DNA of 64,000 bases, from positions 1-64,000 of the forward strand of contig NZ_JAEA01000007.1 in NCBI RefSeq assembly GCF_000518665.1, given 5' to 3'. This document shows positions 45,146 to 55,086 of the stretch, in pieces. The stretch's first letter is position 1. Each line of letters begins with the position of its first letter. The DNA comes from Microvirga flocculans ATCC BAA-817. Lineage in GTDB: Bacteria > Pseudomonadota > Alphaproteobacteria > Rhizobiales > Beijerinckiaceae. The translations under genes and the position numbers were made by a program. The notes beneath the pieces were generated by a model. The model saw only the letters and a program-made list of their open reading frames with translations. It had not been told where the DNA came from and did no database searches.

Positions 45146-45592
45146 TTAAATCACCCTTTCTAGAGCACGGCGCATGACGAAGGTGGAGGAGATTTCCCTC
45201 ACGATGTTGAAGCCATGGCGCTTATAGAAAGAAAGCGCCGAGTTGTTTCTCAAAACAAAGAGCGCAATCGACTTAGCCATGCCCGCATGTTCTTTGAAGA
45301 TTCTCTCCAAGACACGCGACCCGATGCCGTAGCGCTGATGTGCCGGATCGATATAAAGCTGCTTCAAAAAAATCTCGTCCGCTGTTCGCCTGAACTCAAG
45401 CCAGCCGATATTGCGTTCTGAGAGCGTCACGATCCAGGTGTCTTGCGGGCGCCACAAAGATCTGAACCGAGCGGCTTGTTCTTCATCGTTCCAGTCGTCC
45501 CATACTTTTGCGAGAGGCTTGATTGTTTCAAGGTAGAGTTTGAGAGCAAAGGTGTAATCGCCTGAGGAGGCCGGTCTCAGATCGAGCGTCAT
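45146..45592 (-). CDS. GNAT-family N-acetyltransferase
   Basis: 148 residues. The acetyl-CoA loop reads HQRYGIGSRVLERIF (the Q/R-x-x-G-x-G/A motif) and the later RNNSALSFYKRHGFNIVRE is the usual motif B. The substrate is unknown. Convergent with lpdV; no operon partner. Confidence 0.88.
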   Translation of the reverse strand: MTLDLRPASSGDYTFALKLYLETIKPLAKVWDDWNDEEQAARFRSLWRPQDTWIVTLSERNIGWLEFRRTADEIFLKQLYIDPAHQRYGIGSRVLERIFKEHAGMAKSIALFVLRNNSALSFYKRHGFNIVREISSTFVMRRALERVI

Positions 45593-45695
45593 TGTGTCTT
45601 CGGTGAGCGAAACGATTCTGTGATTGGCGTAGATTTCAGCAGAGAGATCTGCGTGAATCGTGCCTTATAGCGGAAATGCGGTGGCGGTGAAGGTG

Positions 45696-46313
45696 TCAGG
45701 GATACTTTGGGTCTTTTCCCGGGTTCTGCTTTTTCACGCTCCCGGTAGTTGCGACGTCGGTGGTCTTCGATGCAACTTTCTCGTTCTTTGGGACGGCGCT
45801 CGTATTCCATGTCACGTTATCGCCTGGAAGCAGCCCTGAAACCAGCTTCCGGGTGGAGCGGGAAAGTCCTTTGGCCATCTGGGCTATAGGCTTGAAGTCA
45901 TTCAGTTTATGTGTCTGGCCAACGCGTCCTGTGAAGACACGCAGCCCATCCGGAAACATCACCATGTCACCAGGGCGCAATGTGCTGTCACTGAGAAGTG
46001 CGGCGACAGGATTGGTGAATTGGCCGGGAGGCCTCGGTTCGATGGGCTTCCTGACTTCTTCGTTCTCCGCAGCGACCGGTTTGGGTCGCGATCTGATTTG
46101 GCGTTTCGTGTCGCTGCCAGCCGGGCCGGGTTCATTGCCGAGGAATTGAGGTTGGGAGACTGGTGCCGGCGGCTGAAAGATAGCCTTGAAAAAGTTCAAC
46201 AGACCCTGAGCTTGTGCAGTGTTGACAGTCAGTGCAAATAAAAAAGGTACGGCTAAGGTTAGGGAACCAAGCAGACGTGCGGGGAATCGGAGATGAAAGC
46301 CAAGCTCGGGCAT
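45696..46313 (-). CDS. Hypothetical exported protein
   Basis: 205 residues with a signal peptide (RLLGSLTLAVPFLFALTVNTAQA) followed by a Pro/Lys-rich region. A central block (STLRPGDMVMFPDGLRVFTGRVGQTHKLNDF) looks like a small beta-rich domain of unknown function. The C-terminus is basic and low in complexity (KKQNPGKDPKYP). No family recognised. Confidence 0.68.
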   Translation of the reverse strand: MPELGFHLRFPARLLGSLTLAVPFLFALTVNTAQAQGLLNFFKAIFQPPAPVSQPQFLGNEPGPAGSDTKRQIRSRPKPVAAENEEVRKPIEPRPPGQFTNPVAALLSDSTLRPGDMVMFPDGLRVFTGRVGQTHKLNDFKPIAQMAKGLSRSTRKLVSGLLPGDNVTWNTSAVPKNEKVASKTTDVATTGSVKKQNPGKDPKYP

Positions 46314-46670
46314 GCCCTTCTCCTTGCTCGAAGAAGCAACGTGGCCACGCTATTTCAGTTCCGGACGGCCTGGGCTCGATGATGTGTTAAAGAGAGTTAG
46401 AAACCCTGTTCTGGTTATCATCTGCAAATAGATCAGTAACTCAATGCGCATTCAGGTTGTGACATTTCCATTGCGCAGCCTAAGAGGCGAAATATCCTTG
46501 ATGCCTGCGGATAGCTCCAGCTTTCGGATGCTGTTTGGCATTCATATCATGCAACATATGTGCAGGTTAATGCGCTGGAGAAAACTCGATAACTTCTCAC
46601 ATGGAAGGCGCAAGCGGTTCAGTCGTTGCCTCTCCTGGATTTAAGGTCTTCAGGCAATGATGATTGCCGA
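46314..46670. other. Intergenic region without a supported gene
   Basis: About 357 bases between two leftward genes. One short rightward frame (46444-46644) exists but lacks a ribosome site and coding-like composition. I see no operator-type palindrome. The promoter of the exported protein ending at 45696 should lie near 46314-46400. Confidence 0.4.
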
Positions 46671-46874
46671 TCATCTCCGTCGCGGATCGTCGGCCCTGCT
46701 TGAACTGGTTCTCCATCGGGACGGCCAGAAGGCAATGGCGGCGACGATCAACGTTAGCAAGAGAAGGGCTACCATCATCTGAATGACGCCGAAATTCGGA
46801 GCATCCTCAGCGATGAATATTCCGGTGACAATACCGGCTATGACCAATAACCCACGGACGACCCAATTCAGCAT
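46671..46874 (-). CDS. Small two-span membrane protein
   Basis: 67 residues. ATG 46874 is chosen because CGGAGGA lies just upstream; the frame runs to 46895. Two hydrophobic segments (VVRGLLVIAGIVTGIFIA and MMVALLLLTLIVAAIAFWP) flank a short loop. The C-terminus is basic. Function unknown. Confidence 0.7.
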   Translation of the reverse strand: MLNWVVRGLLVIAGIVTGIFIAEDAPNFGVIQMMVALLLLTLIVAAIAFWPSRWRTSSSRADDPRRR

Positions 46875-46932
46875 TCTATCCTCCGCACGTCTCACATGAT
46901 TTACGAGATATCGCGGCGTTTTGGTACAGGTT

Positions 46933-47421
46933 CTATTGCGGACGTGCCTTCACCCAGGTTGCCTGCACATTGTACAAGGGAACGGTCGCAATCGACATCT
47001 TGGCGCTGCCTTGCTGAACCTGACGGGTGTGGGCCAAGTAGATCAGTGTGTTGTTCTGCCGGTCGTAGATGCGATTGACGACCAGTTTCTTGAAGATAAG
47101 ACTGCGACCCTCATGGAACACTTTCTCACCGCTCCGGCCGAGGTCGATGTCGCCAACAACCACAGGGCCAGTCGTCTGGCAGGCAATCGCGGAGTTCGAG
47201 GGATCCTCGAACCAGTTCCCCTGTTGCAACCGGTCGATCAGGCTCCGCTCGAAATAGGTAATGTGGCAGGTGACGCCCTGGACCTTAGGGTCCTGAATAG
47301 ATTCGACCACGATGTCGTTTCCGACCCAGTCCGTCCTGACCTTCCCGACGACATCGGCCAGGGCTGGGCGGCCAAGGATGCCTGCAAGCGCCAGGATCGT
47401 GGCCGAGAACAGGACCCTCAT
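46933..47421 (-). CDS. creA: CreA-family periplasmic protein
   Basis: 162 residues with a signal peptide (MRVLFSATILALAGILG, cleavage after ALA). The mature protein carries the CreA hallmarks VVGKVRTDWVGNDIVVES, DPKVQGVTCHITYFE and SLIFKKLVVNRIYD, with a likely disulfide pair (Cys in VTCHI and AIACQ). CreA is widespread but its role is unclear. It diverges from an exporter operon across a region with a perfect FixK-type box. Confidence 0.9.
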   Translation of the reverse strand: MRVLFSATILALAGILGRPALADVVGKVRTDWVGNDIVVESIQDPKVQGVTCHITYFERSLIDRLQQGNWFEDPSNSAIACQTTGPVVVGDIDLGRSGEKVFHEGRSLIFKKLVVNRIYDRQNNTLIYLAHTRQVQQGSAKMSIATVPLYNVQATWVKARPQ

Positions 47422-47519
47422 GGAAGCGGTCTCCTCTTGAGAAAATGTGGGGAACGCGGGTTCAAGGCCCTCGCTCAGTCAAGCGATGATATACCTATCG
47501 ATCCTCACGAATGGCAGCC

Positions 47520-47560
47520 TTGATACATATCAACGTCCATTGAGATGGAATAAGTATAAG
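47520..47560 (+). promoter_or_regulatory. FixK/FNR-type box with class II promoter for the exporter operon
   Basis: TTGATACATATCAA (47520-47533) is a perfect match to TTGAT-N4-ATCAA. A good -10 hexamer, TATAAG (47555-47560), is centred 31 bases further on, the spacing of class II activation (box at about -41.5). The deduced start is near 47568, about 157 bases before the HlyD start. The same box might also serve the divergent creA. Confidence 0.78.
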
Positions 47561-47724
47561 CAAAAATACCTTTTCCCGCCAGTTCGAGGAATGTGCCATT
47601 CTCGGCGAACCGGCCTTGTTCCGGAGAGTGCCGTCCAAGGATCTTGGCTGTTCTTTTCGAGGCGGTCCGATCTCTATGATTCTTTGCGGGCTCATAGCCT
47701 GCAAAGCGGCGATTGTGGTGAGCG

Positions 47725-48792
47725 ATGAAGACGACCAGCAGATGGCTTCTCAGGATTACGGTATTCGCGGTCGCTGCCGGAGCCGTCTATGGCCTGTGGC
47801 GTTTTCTTCAACCGGTGAGCCTGCCTGCGGGATTGGCCAGCGGCAACGGCCGGATCGAGGCGGTCGAGATCGACATTGCAACGAAGGGAGCCGGACGGGT
47901 TCAGGACATTCTCGTCAACGAAGGTGATTTCGTGACAGCTGGCCAGATCCTGGCCCGGATGGATACGGCGGTGCTCGAGGCGCAACTCAGGGAGGCCAAG
48001 GCACAGCGTCAGCAGGCCCTCGTCAGTATCGAGACGGCCAAGCACCAGGTCGTGCAGCGCCGTGCTGAACGGCAGGCGTCGATTGCCCTGGTCGCGCAGC
48101 GCGAGGCCGAACGAGACGCGGCTGAGAAGCGTTACGCGCGATCGCAGGATCTTGCTGCGCGCGGCACCACGTCCCAGCAGGTGCTGGACGATGATCGGGC
48201 ACAGTTCGAGAGCAGGAAGGCCGCCGTCAGTGCCGCGCAAGCCCAGGTCGCGGCTGCGGAGGCTGCCATAGGGACGGCGGAGGCCCTTGTCATCAATGCG
48301 CAGGCGGCGGTCGATGCCGCCCAGGCGACCATTGAACGTATTCAGGCCGATATCGACGACAGCACGCTGAGATCCCCGCGGGATGGCCGCGTGCAGTTCC
48401 GGGTGGCCCAGCCCGGCGAGGTTCTCGGGGCCGGCGGCCGCGTGCTGAACATGGTCGATCTCAGCGATGTCTACATAACCTTCTTCCTGCCTACGGAAGC
48501 CGCTGGCCGCGTACGGCTCGGAAGCGAGGTAAGGATCGTTCTCGACGCGCTTCCGCAATATGTCGTCCCGGCCAAGGCGACGTTCGTCGCCGACGTGGCT
48601 CAGTTCACACCCAAGACGGTTGAGACGGCTAGCGAGCGCCAGAAGCTGATGTTCCGCATCAAGGCGCAGATTCCACCTGAGCTGCTTAAGAAGTACATCC
48701 GTGATGTGAAGGCCGGACTGCCGGGAGTGGCCTATGTGAGAATCGAACCCGATGTCGCCTGGCCGGCCAACCTGCAGAACATCGTGCCGTGA
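47725..48792 (+). CDS. HlyD/YhiI-type membrane fusion protein
   Basis: 355 residues: an N-terminal membrane anchor ([19 protein letters not shown]), a barrel-sandwich biotinyl-lipoyl-like half motif ([20 protein letters not shown] with [18 protein letters not shown]), a long Ala/Gln-rich coiled-coil hairpin (about 85-215), then [20 protein letters not shown] and the beta-barrel. It links an inner-membrane ABC exporter to an outer-membrane channel. The stop overlaps the downstream region closely, and the ABC gene starts 8 bases later, so it is one operon. Confidence 0.92.
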   Translation: MKTTSRWLLRITVFAVAAGAVYGLWRFLQPVSLPAGLASGNGRIEAVEIDIATKGAGRVQDILVNEGDFVTAGQILARMDTAVLEAQLREAKAQRQQALVSIETAKHQVVQRRAERQASIALVAQREAERDAAEKRYARSQDLAARGTTSQQVLDDDRAQFESRKAAVSAAQAQVAAAEAAIGTAEALVINAQAAVDAAQATIERIQADIDDSTLRSPRDGRVQFRVAQPGEVLGAGGRVLNMVDLSDVYITFFLPTEAAGRVRLGSEVRIVLDALPQYVVPAKATFVADVAQFTPKTVETASERQKLMFRIKAQIPPELLKKYIRDVKAGLPGVAYVRIEPDVAWPANLQNIVP

Positions 48793-48800
48793 CAGGTGCC

Positions 48801-51548
48801 ATGATGAGCCCGGCGCCGTCTCCTGTCGCCCGCTTGCAGGATGTCAGTCTGATCTATGGCAAGACGCGGGCTCTCGATCGCATCTCCCTCAACCTGCCCG
48901 CTGGCTGCATGGTCGGCCTGATCGGTCCTGACGGTGTCGGCAAGTCGAGCCTTCTCTCCCTCATCGCAGGTGCCCGGACGATCCAGACAGGGCATATCGA
49001 GGTCCTTGGTGGCGACATGGCCAAGTCGCGTCACCGGCAGAACGTCTGCCCGCGCATCGCCTATATGCCTCAGGGTTTGGGCAAGAACCTCTATCGCACT
49101 CTCTCGGTTTCTGAAAACCTCGAATTCTTCGGGCGTCTGTTCGGCCATGGCCGTGCCGAGCGTGAGCGTCGAATCGCCTCTTTGGTCGAAAGCACGGGAC
49201 TTTCCCCTTTCGTCGATCGGCCGGCCGGGAAGCTTTCCGGGGGAATGAAGCAGAAGCTCGGCCTCTGCTGTGCGTTGATCCACGATCCCGATCTTCTCAT
49301 TCTCGACGAGCCGACGACAGGCGTGGATCCGCTCTCGCGTCGCCAGTTCTGGGAGTTGATCGACCGCATTCGATCCGAACGCCCAGGGATGAGCGTGATC
49401 GTGGCGACCGCTTATATGGAAGAGGCGGCCCGGTTCGATTGGCTCGTGGCCCTGGACGAGGGGCGTGTGCTGGCCATGGGGACGCCTCGGGATCTCCTCG
49501 ATCGCACGAACTCCGCGACACTGGAAACCGCGTTCATCGCATTGATGCCTGAGGAGAAGCGTCGCGGCTATCAGCCTGTAGAGATCGTTCCGAGACGGGA
49601 AGGTGAGAATGAGATCGCCATCGAGGCCAAGGACCTCACCATGCGCTTCGGCGATTTCGTGGCGGTCGATCATGTGAGCTTTCAGATCCCGCGCGGCGAG
49701 ATTTTCGGCTTTTTGGGGTCGAATGGATGCGGCAAGACGACGACGATGAAAATGCTGACCGGACTCTTACAGGCGAGCGAAGGTCAAGCCTGGCTTTTCG
49801 GGCAACCGGTCAATGCGCAGGATCTCGATACGCGGCGCCGTGTCGGCTACATGTCACAATCCTTCTCGCTTTATGGTGAACTCACGGTCCGGCAGAACCT
49901 GGAACTGCACGCGCGCCTGTTCCATGTGCCGAAGGATGTAATCGCTGAGCGCATCGAGAGAATGGCCGGCCGTTTCGATCTCACCGAAGTGATGGAAGTC
50001 CTGCCGGATAAGCTGCCGCTCGGGCAGCGGCAGCGCCTGTCTCTGGCGGTGGCAATGATTCACGAACCCGCCATGCTCATCCTCGACGAGCCTACGTCAG
50101 GCGTCGATCCCATCGCGCGTGATGCATTCTGGCGGATGATGATCGATCTTGCTCGCAAAGATAATGTGACGATTTTCATCTCGACCCATTTCATGAACGA
50201 GGCTGAGCGTTGCGACCGGATTTCGCTCATGCATGCAGGCCGTGTTCTTGTTAGCGATACACCTGCTGCTTTGATCGAAAGGCGTGGGGTCACGACATTG
50301 GAGGAAGCTTTCATCGGCTATCTGGAGAATGCGATAGCCGAGCGTAGAGACGAAACGGAAAGTTCGCCGCTTGTCAGGGAAGGGGTGAAGAAGGCTTTCG
50401 AATCCGGTGAGAGCAATTCTGAAGGAAAGATGAAACGTCGCTTCTTCAATCCCCGTCGCATGTTCAGCTATACTCGGCTCGAGGCGCTGGAGCTGCGGCG
50501 CGACCCAATTCGTGCCACCCTTGCTCTCCTCGGAAGTATCCTTCTGATGTTCATCATGGGCTATGGCATCAGCATGGACGTGGAGGACTTGAACTTTGCG
50601 GTTCTTGACAGGGACCAGACCACGGTGAGCCGCGAGTATATCTTGAACTTGGCAGGGTCCCGATACTTCATCGAGCGACCGCCGATCATTGACTATCAGG
50701 ATCTCGACCGGCGCATGCGGTCTGGCGAACTTGCCCTGGCGCTTGAGATCCCGCCGGGCTTCGGACGCGATGTTGCCCGCGGCCGAGAAGTCCAAATCGG
50801 CGCTTGGATCGACGGCGCCATGCCGATGCGGGCCGAAACCGTCGAAGGCTATGTTCTCGGCATGCATAGCCAGTGGCTGGCCTCGAAAGTCAAGTCGACA
50901 GGCCTTGCAACCATCGAGACGCGGTTCCGCTACAACCCGGATGTGGAAAGCATCAAGGCGATGGTGCCGGCGATCATACCGATTCTCTTGATGCTGATCC
51001 CCGCCATGCTGGCGGCTTTGAGCGTTGTGCGTGAAAAGGAGCTTGGCTCTATCGTGAACCTTTATGTGACACCGGTCACCAAGCTGGAATTCTTGTTAGG
51101 GAAGCAAATTCCCTATGTGGGGCTCGCTCTGCTCAACTTCCTTCTGATGACCGGACTGGCTGTCACAATCTTCGGCGTTCCACTGACCGGCAGCTTTTTG
51201 ACACTTTCCGTGAGCGCTTTAGCCTATATCTATGTAGCGACCGCCATGGGTCTTCTGATGTCCTCCTTCATGCGCAGCCAGATCGCGGCGATCTTCGGCA
51301 CGGCTGTCGCCACTCTGATACCCGCCACCCAGTTTTCTGGAATGATCGATCCGGTCTCGTCTCTCGAAGGCTTCGGCGCTTTCATCGGCCAGATCTATCC
51401 GACAACACATTTTTTGACCATCTCGCGCGGCACCTTTTCCAAGGCGCTGAATTTTTCTGATCTTCAGGCATCCTTCTGGCCGCTTATCATCACCATGCCG
51501 ATTCTCATCACGGTGAGCGCACTTCTCCTTAAAAAACAGGAGACATGA
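48801..51548 (+). CDS. RbbA/YhiH-type fused ABC exporter (ATPase-ATPase-permease)
   Basis: A 915-residue three-part fusion. First ATPase: Walker [11 protein letters not shown], signature [11 protein letters not shown], Walker [14 protein letters not shown]. Second ATPase: Walker [11 protein letters not shown], degenerate signature [11 protein letters not shown], Walker [14 protein letters not shown]. The C-terminal ABC-2 permease (about 555-915) has an initial span ([18 protein letters not shown]), a large extracytoplasmic domain and five further spans. E. coli RbbA has this layout and was described as ribosome-associated; here the HlyD and YhhJ neighbours indicate export. Starts at 48789 (GTG), 48801 and 48804 are possible; 48801 is used. 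Confidence 0.92.
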   Translation: MMSPAPSPVARLQDVSLIYGKTRALDRISLNLPAGCMVGLIGPDGVGKSSLLSLIAGARTIQTGHIEVLGGDMAKSRHRQNVCPRIAYMPQGLGKNLYRTLSVSENLEFFGRLFGHGRAERERRIASLVESTGLSPFVDRPAGKLSGGMKQKLGLCCALIHDPDLLILDEPTTGVDPLSRRQFWELIDRIRSERPGMSVIVATAYMEEAARFDWLVALDEGRVLAMGTPRDLLDRTNSATLETAFIALMPEEKRRGYQPVEIVPRREGENEIAIEAKDLTMRFGDFVAVDHVSFQIPRGEIFGFLGSNGCGKTTTMKMLTGLLQASEGQAWLFGQPVNAQDLDTRRRVGYMSQSFSLYGELTVRQNLELHARLFHVPKDVIAERIERMAGRFDLTEVMEVLPDKLPLGQRQRLSLAVAMIHEPAMLILDEPTSGVDPIARDAFWRMMIDLARKDNVTIFISTHFMNEAERCDRISLMHAGRVLVSDTPAALIERRGVTTLEEAFIGYLENAIAERRDETESSPLVREGVKKAFESGESNSEGKMKRRFFNPRRMFSYTRLEALELRRDPIRATLALLGSILLMFIMGYGISMDVEDLNFAVLDRDQTTVSREYILNLAGSRYFIERPPIIDYQDLDRRMRSGELALALEIPPGFGRDVARGREVQIGAWIDGAMPMRAETVEGYVLGMHSQWLASKVKSTGLATIETRFRYNPDVESIKAMVPAIIPILLMLIPAMLAALSVVREKELGSIVNLYVTPVTKLEFLLGKQIPYVGLALLNFLLMTGLAVTIFGVPLTGSFLTLSVSALAYIYVATAMGLLMSSFMRSQIAAIFGTAVATLIPATQFSGMIDPVSSLEGFGAFIGQIYPTTHFLTISRGTFSKALNFSDLQASFWPLIITMPILITVSALLLKKQET

Positions 51549-51551
51549 AAG

Positions 51552-52673
51552 ATGCACCCGGCCAATATCCTTTATCTCGGCGTCAAGGAATTGCGCAGTC
51601 TGGCCCGCGATCCGATGATGCTCTTCCTTGTCGCTTATACTTTCACTGTCGCCGTCTATACAGCTGCAACGGCAATGCCGGAGACATTGAACAGAGCGCC
51701 GATCGCTATCGTCGACGAAGACCGTTCACCTCTGTCGAATCGTATCGTCGGCGCCTTTCTGCCCCCGTCCTTCATAACTCCAAAGCTGATCACGGCAGCT
51801 GAGATGGATGCCCGGATGGATGCCGGCATCGATACCTTTGCCATCGATATTCCGCCCAATTTTCAACGGGATATGCTGGCCGGACGCCAGCCCGTCATCC
51901 AGCTCAACGTCGACGCGACGCGGATGAGCCAGGCTTTCACAGGAAGCGGATATGTTCAGCAGATCGTCATCGGCGAGGTAAATGCGTTTGCTCAAGGTTA
52001 TCGCTCCATTCCGACCCTGCCGGTGGACCTAGCTTTGAGAGCCCGTTTCAATCCGGAACTGAACAAGGCGTGGTTTGGTGCGGTCATCGAGGTCATCAAC
52101 CAGGTCACCATGCTGTCCATCATTCTGACCGGCGCCGCCTTGATCCGTGAGCGTGAGCACGGCACCATCGAGCATCTGCTCGTCATGCCGGTGACGCCGT
52201 TCGAGATCATGGCCGGCAAGATTTGGTCCATGGCGCTGGTTGTGCTGATCGCTTGTACTCTGTCTCTTGCCTTCGTGGTACAAGGTTTGCTGGCGGTACC
52301 TATCGCAGGGCCTGTCTGGTTGTTTCTGATCGGCGCGGCCATCCATTTGTTCGCGACGACATCGATGGGAATCTTCTTAGGGACCGTGGCCAGGACCATG
52401 CCGCAATTCGGCATGCTGATGATTCTCGTGCTGATACCTCTGGAAATGCTCTCGGGGGGAATGACCCCGAGAGAGAGCATGCCAGAACTGGTCCAGACTG
52501 TAATGCTCGCCGCACCCACGACCCATTTCATTATGCTCGCGCAGGCGATCCTTTATCGAGGGGCTGAGTTCTCAGTCGTCTGGCCTCAGATTCTTGCTCT
52601 GGCCGCTATCGGAACCATTCTATTCAGCTTCTCACTTGCTCGCTTCCGCAAGTCGATCAGCGATATGGCATAG
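51552..52673 (+). CDS. ABC-2 family permease (YhhJ-type)
   Basis: 373 residues. One N-terminal span (MMLFLVAYTFTVAVYTAAT), a long extracytoplasmic part (NRAPIAIVDEDRSPLSNRIV, as in YhhJ/YbhR), then five spans with the ABC-2 motif LIREREHGTIEHLLVMPVTP. The closing GGMTPRESMPELVQTVMLAAP is typical of this subfamily. It follows the ATPase-permease by 3 bases; the two permease halves would form a heterodimer. Confidence 0.92.
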   Translation: MHPANILYLGVKELRSLARDPMMLFLVAYTFTVAVYTAATAMPETLNRAPIAIVDEDRSPLSNRIVGAFLPPSFITPKLITAAEMDARMDAGIDTFAIDIPPNFQRDMLAGRQPVIQLNVDATRMSQAFTGSGYVQQIVIGEVNAFAQGYRSIPTLPVDLALRARFNPELNKAWFGAVIEVINQVTMLSIILTGAALIREREHGTIEHLLVMPVTPFEIMAGKIWSMALVVLIACTLSLAFVVQGLLAVPIAGPVWLFLIGAAIHLFATTSMGIFLGTVARTMPQFGMLMILVLIPLEMLSGGMTPRESMPELVQTVMLAAPTTHFIMLAQAILYRGAEFSVVWPQILALAAIGTILFSFSLARFRKSISDMA

Positions 52674-52858
52674 AATGATATCTGTCGCGGTACTTCCAAG
52701 CAGCGGCATAAGCGTTCCATGCGATTCTGGAAACGGTCTGCATCTGCAACCACCTTGACAATTCCGCTCCTCAATTGCGGCTAATCTGAATACTCTGCAA
52801 TGACAGCGATGCATGCCTTTTGAATTTTCGAGGCCAGAATTTGACAGCGTGTTCTTGC

Positions 52859-52872
52859 TTGATAATTCGCAA
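52859..52872 (+). promoter_or_regulatory. FixK2-like box upstream of the GYD gene
   Basis: TTGATAATTCGCAA fits the relaxed FixK2 pattern TTGA-N6-GCAA. It lies 53 bases upstream of the GYD start. The almost identical TTGATTATTCGCAA occurs at 55073. The -10 hexamer at the expected distance is poor. Confidence 0.45.
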
Positions 52873-52924
52873 GGAAGATGTTTGCGGCATTACTTAGAGA
52901 TAGTGAACCGAAGAGGAGAAAGAC

Positions 52925-53272
52925 ATGCCGATCTTCGTCACACAAGGGCGCTTCACGCCGGATGCCGTTAGAGGAATGCTGGCAAAGCCTGAGAACCGCG
53001 AGGAAGCCGTACGTGAGCTTTTTGCGCAATCGGGCGGAAAGCTCTTATCGTATTACATGACATTCGGCGAGTACGACTTCCTGATCGTATCGGAGGGGCC
53101 TTACGAAGGTGTTGCCACATCCGCCATTGTCGCAGCAGCTTCTGGAGGTGTCGTTGACATGAAGACGACGCTTGCCATGACGTCAGCGGACATGCAGTTG
53201 GCTTTCGCAAAGGCCGGTCCGGTTGCCGCACGGTTCAGGCCGGCTGGAGCGCAGAGTCAACGATCTTCGTGA
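52925..53272 (+). CDS. GYD-domain protein
   Basis: 115 residues. The family sequence FGEYDFLIVSEGPYEGVA contains the GYD-type motif (here GEYD), and the rest is a ferredoxin-like small alpha/beta fold (FVTQGRFTPDAVRGMLAKPE). Function unknown; such proteins are often found in stress and low-oxygen clusters. GAGGAGAAAG precedes the ATG. Confidence 0.86.
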   Translation: MPIFVTQGRFTPDAVRGMLAKPENREEAVRELFAQSGGKLLSYYMTFGEYDFLIVSEGPYEGVATSAIVAAASGGVVDMKTTLAMTSADMQLAFAKAGPVAARFRPAGAQSQRSS

Positions 53273-53319
53273 AGGACAGGATTCAGCAGGTGAATTCCGT
53301 TTGAGCATCGAGAAGGTTA

Positions 53320-54003
53320 ATGGCTATGAAGCCAATGAGCGATGCTCACTTTACGGTTCTGCGCCGACATATGGCTGAGGTTATCGCCATCCATGCCGAT
53401 CTGGCCAGCAATGAAATCGGCAAGTCGGCATTGGATGAGCGAGTGATGAATGCTCTGCGCAAAGTGCCGCGACACCTCTTCGTTCCGGCACCTCTTGCCG
53501 TTTATGCCTATCATGATACACCTCTGCCCATTGGATTCGACAAGACGATTTCGCAACCTTTCATCGTCGCACTCATGACAGACATGATGTCTATCCAGCC
53601 CAGCGATAAAGTGCTCGAAGTCGGTACGGGGCTGGGATACCAGACCGCAATTCTCGCAGAGCTGGCAGGCCGGGTCTGGAGCATAGAGGTCATCGAGGAG
53701 TTTGCTGGCGTTGCGCGTGAAACCCTTCATCAACTTGGCTATATGAATGTCGAGACCAGGGTCGGTGATGCGGCGCGCGGATGGAGCGAGCACGCGCCTT
53801 TCGACAAGATCCTAGTGACGGCTGCGACCGACGATGTGCCTGGTCCGCTTCTGGCGCAACTCAAACCAGGTGGCCGCCTTGTCATGCCGCTCGGTCCTGA
53901 AGAGATGCAGCGGCTGACCGTCGTCATGAAGGATGAAAATGGTCGAGTAACTCTCCAGGAATCCCTCCCCGCTCGGTTCGGTTGCCTGGAAAAGTTTAGT
54001 TGA
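53320..54003 (+). CDS. pcm: Protein-L-isoaspartate O-methyltransferase
   Basis: 227 residues. It methylates isoaspartyl residues of aged proteins with S-adenosylmethionine. Family motifs: PRHLFVPAPLAVYAYHDTPLPIG with TISQPFIVALMTDMM, the cofactor loop VLEVGTGLGYQTAIL and VTAATDDVPGPLLAQLKPGG. The C-terminus (ARFGCLEKFS) is shorter than the usual VPLTG-type ending, but the fold is complete. GAGAAGG precedes ATG 53320. Confidence 0.93.
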   Translation: MAMKPMSDAHFTVLRRHMAEVIAIHADLASNEIGKSALDERVMNALRKVPRHLFVPAPLAVYAYHDTPLPIGFDKTISQPFIVALMTDMMSIQPSDKVLEVGTGLGYQTAILAELAGRVWSIEVIEEFAGVARETLHQLGYMNVETRVGDAARGWSEHAPFDKILVTAATDDVPGPLLAQLKPGGRLVMPLGPEEMQRLTVVMKDENGRVTLQESLPARFGCLEKFS

Positions 54004-54061
54004 GAGGTAGAACCCGTTCAGAATCAAGCTCCGACGCATGTTCGCCGCTCTCCAAAATCTG

Positions 54062-54595
54062 TCAGTAAGGCCGGTCACGGATACGAAGCTTGAAGAGAAG
54101 GCGAGAAAGCCAGATTTCCAACAGAATGAAGACGGTCGTTAGAACGAGAATATTCAGCGTATCCAGACCTAGTTCCTTCCGTAGTAGTACAAGCGGAAGC
54201 AAGGCTTCAGGAATCTGGTCGATTCCGAAGGCGCGGGCATGAGGTCGAAGGCGTAAGCGTCTCTTGAGGAAGCTCGCGCACAGGTCCCCGAGCATGGATA
54301 GAGTGGCGATCCAGGCTCCCATCTTATAGCCGATTCCTAGGGCTTCGGCGCAGAGGGCGGTAGCGGCAATCGATGCTGCGAGACCACGAAATGTTTTGGA
54401 TGATCCGAGAAGGGGTTGCCCATCTGGCAGCTTCAGGCCGAAATCGAGAGGTTTTGCCAAGCGATCCTTCAAAAGCTTCTTGATGAAGATGGGCGTGCCA
54501 TTGGCCGCTCCCAGCAGAAACAGAACCGTCAAGTTCAGCCTGAATTCGTCCACGTTCGAGGCCTCAACCCTCACAGACGGCGTCCAGTCATCCAT
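54062..54595 (-). CDS. CDP-archaeol synthase-like (CarS/DUF46) membrane protein
   Basis: 177 residues with about four hydrophobic segments. The sequence DGQPLLGSSKTFRGLAASI and LGDLCASFLKRRL, with GIDQIPEALLPL, matches the CarS family, which attaches CDP to archaeal lipid precursors and is related to bacterial CdsA (the SKTxRG and GDxxxSxxKR motifs bind the nucleotide and Mg). A bacterial member must use another isoprenoid or fatty lipid. It lies 9 bases after a cytochrome c gene, in the same operon. Confidence 0.85.
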   Translation of the reverse strand: MDDWTPSVRVEASNVDEFRLNLTVLFLLGAANGTPIFIKKLLKDRLAKPLDFGLKLPDGQPLLGSSKTFRGLAASIAATALCAEALGIGYKMGAWIATLSMLGDLCASFLKRRLRLRPHARAFGIDQIPEALLPLVLLRKELGLDTLNILVLTTVFILLEIWLSRLLFKLRIRDRPY

Positions 54596-54604
54596 CGCTA
54601 TCGA

Positions 54605-54928
54605 TCAAGGCTTCTTGTTCAAGCTTGTGATATAGGCTGTCACGTCTCGCAATTCCCTTGGCTCCAACATGATATTGGGCATCGTCTTATGCGACGTCCG
54701 CAAGGCAACTGTGAGAGCGGTCGTTGTCATGCCGGGCGTCTGAGCGATACGCATGAAGGTTGGTGCCTGTTCACGGGGGGATCGGCCCTGACCAGCTTCA
54801 ACTGCATGACAGGTAGCGCACGCTTCTCGAGACAGGCGAAGTCCCTCCTTGGGATTGCCGGCATCTTGAGCGTAAAGCAGATCGGGTGCCATGAAGAGGC
54901 TAATAAGAATGCCGATAATGCGAATCAT
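54605..54928 (-). CDS. Small c-type cytochrome
   Basis: 107 residues: a signal peptide (MIRIIGILISLFMAPDLLYA) followed by a class I cytochrome c domain with the haem site CATCH (Cys37, Cys40, His41) and a probable axial Met in SHKTMPNIM. It would be periplasmic and carry electrons. ATG 54928 has AGGAG upstream; the frame runs to 54973. It is first in the pair with the CarS-like gene. A FixK2-like box lies 145 bases upstream. Confidence 0.9.
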   Translation of the reverse strand: MIRIIGILISLFMAPDLLYAQDAGNPKEGLRLSREACATCHAVEAGQGRSPREQAPTFMRIAQTPGMTTTALTVALRTSHKTMPNIMLEPRELRDVTAYITSLNKKP

Positions 54929-55072
54929 GAACCGGCTCCTGCAAGCGGCTCCTTTTACGGAGCGTTCGGGCAAACTTCGGCATGAGAGTACGCTGCCCCC
55001 TCAACGGGCAAGATTGTTTCCCCTGTCAGCAAATTGAACACTTGTAAGGTGGTCGATCAGCGTGCGTTGTCT

Positions 55073-55086
55073 TTGATTATTCGCAA
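55073..55086. promoter_or_regulatory. FixK2-like box between cytochrome c and attachment-family genes
   Basis: TTGATTATTCGCAA fits TTGA-N6-GCAA and differs by one base from the site at 52859. It is in the 360-base divergent region between the cytochrome c gene (start 54928) and the gene at 55289. I cannot tell which direction it serves; no convincing -10 is at the class II distance on either side. The rest of the region holds no supported gene. Confidence 0.45.

Noticed and set aside
46444..46644. 66-residue rightward frame
   Set aside because: No ribosome site, no neighbours on its strand, many rare-looking residues in a row; not supported.
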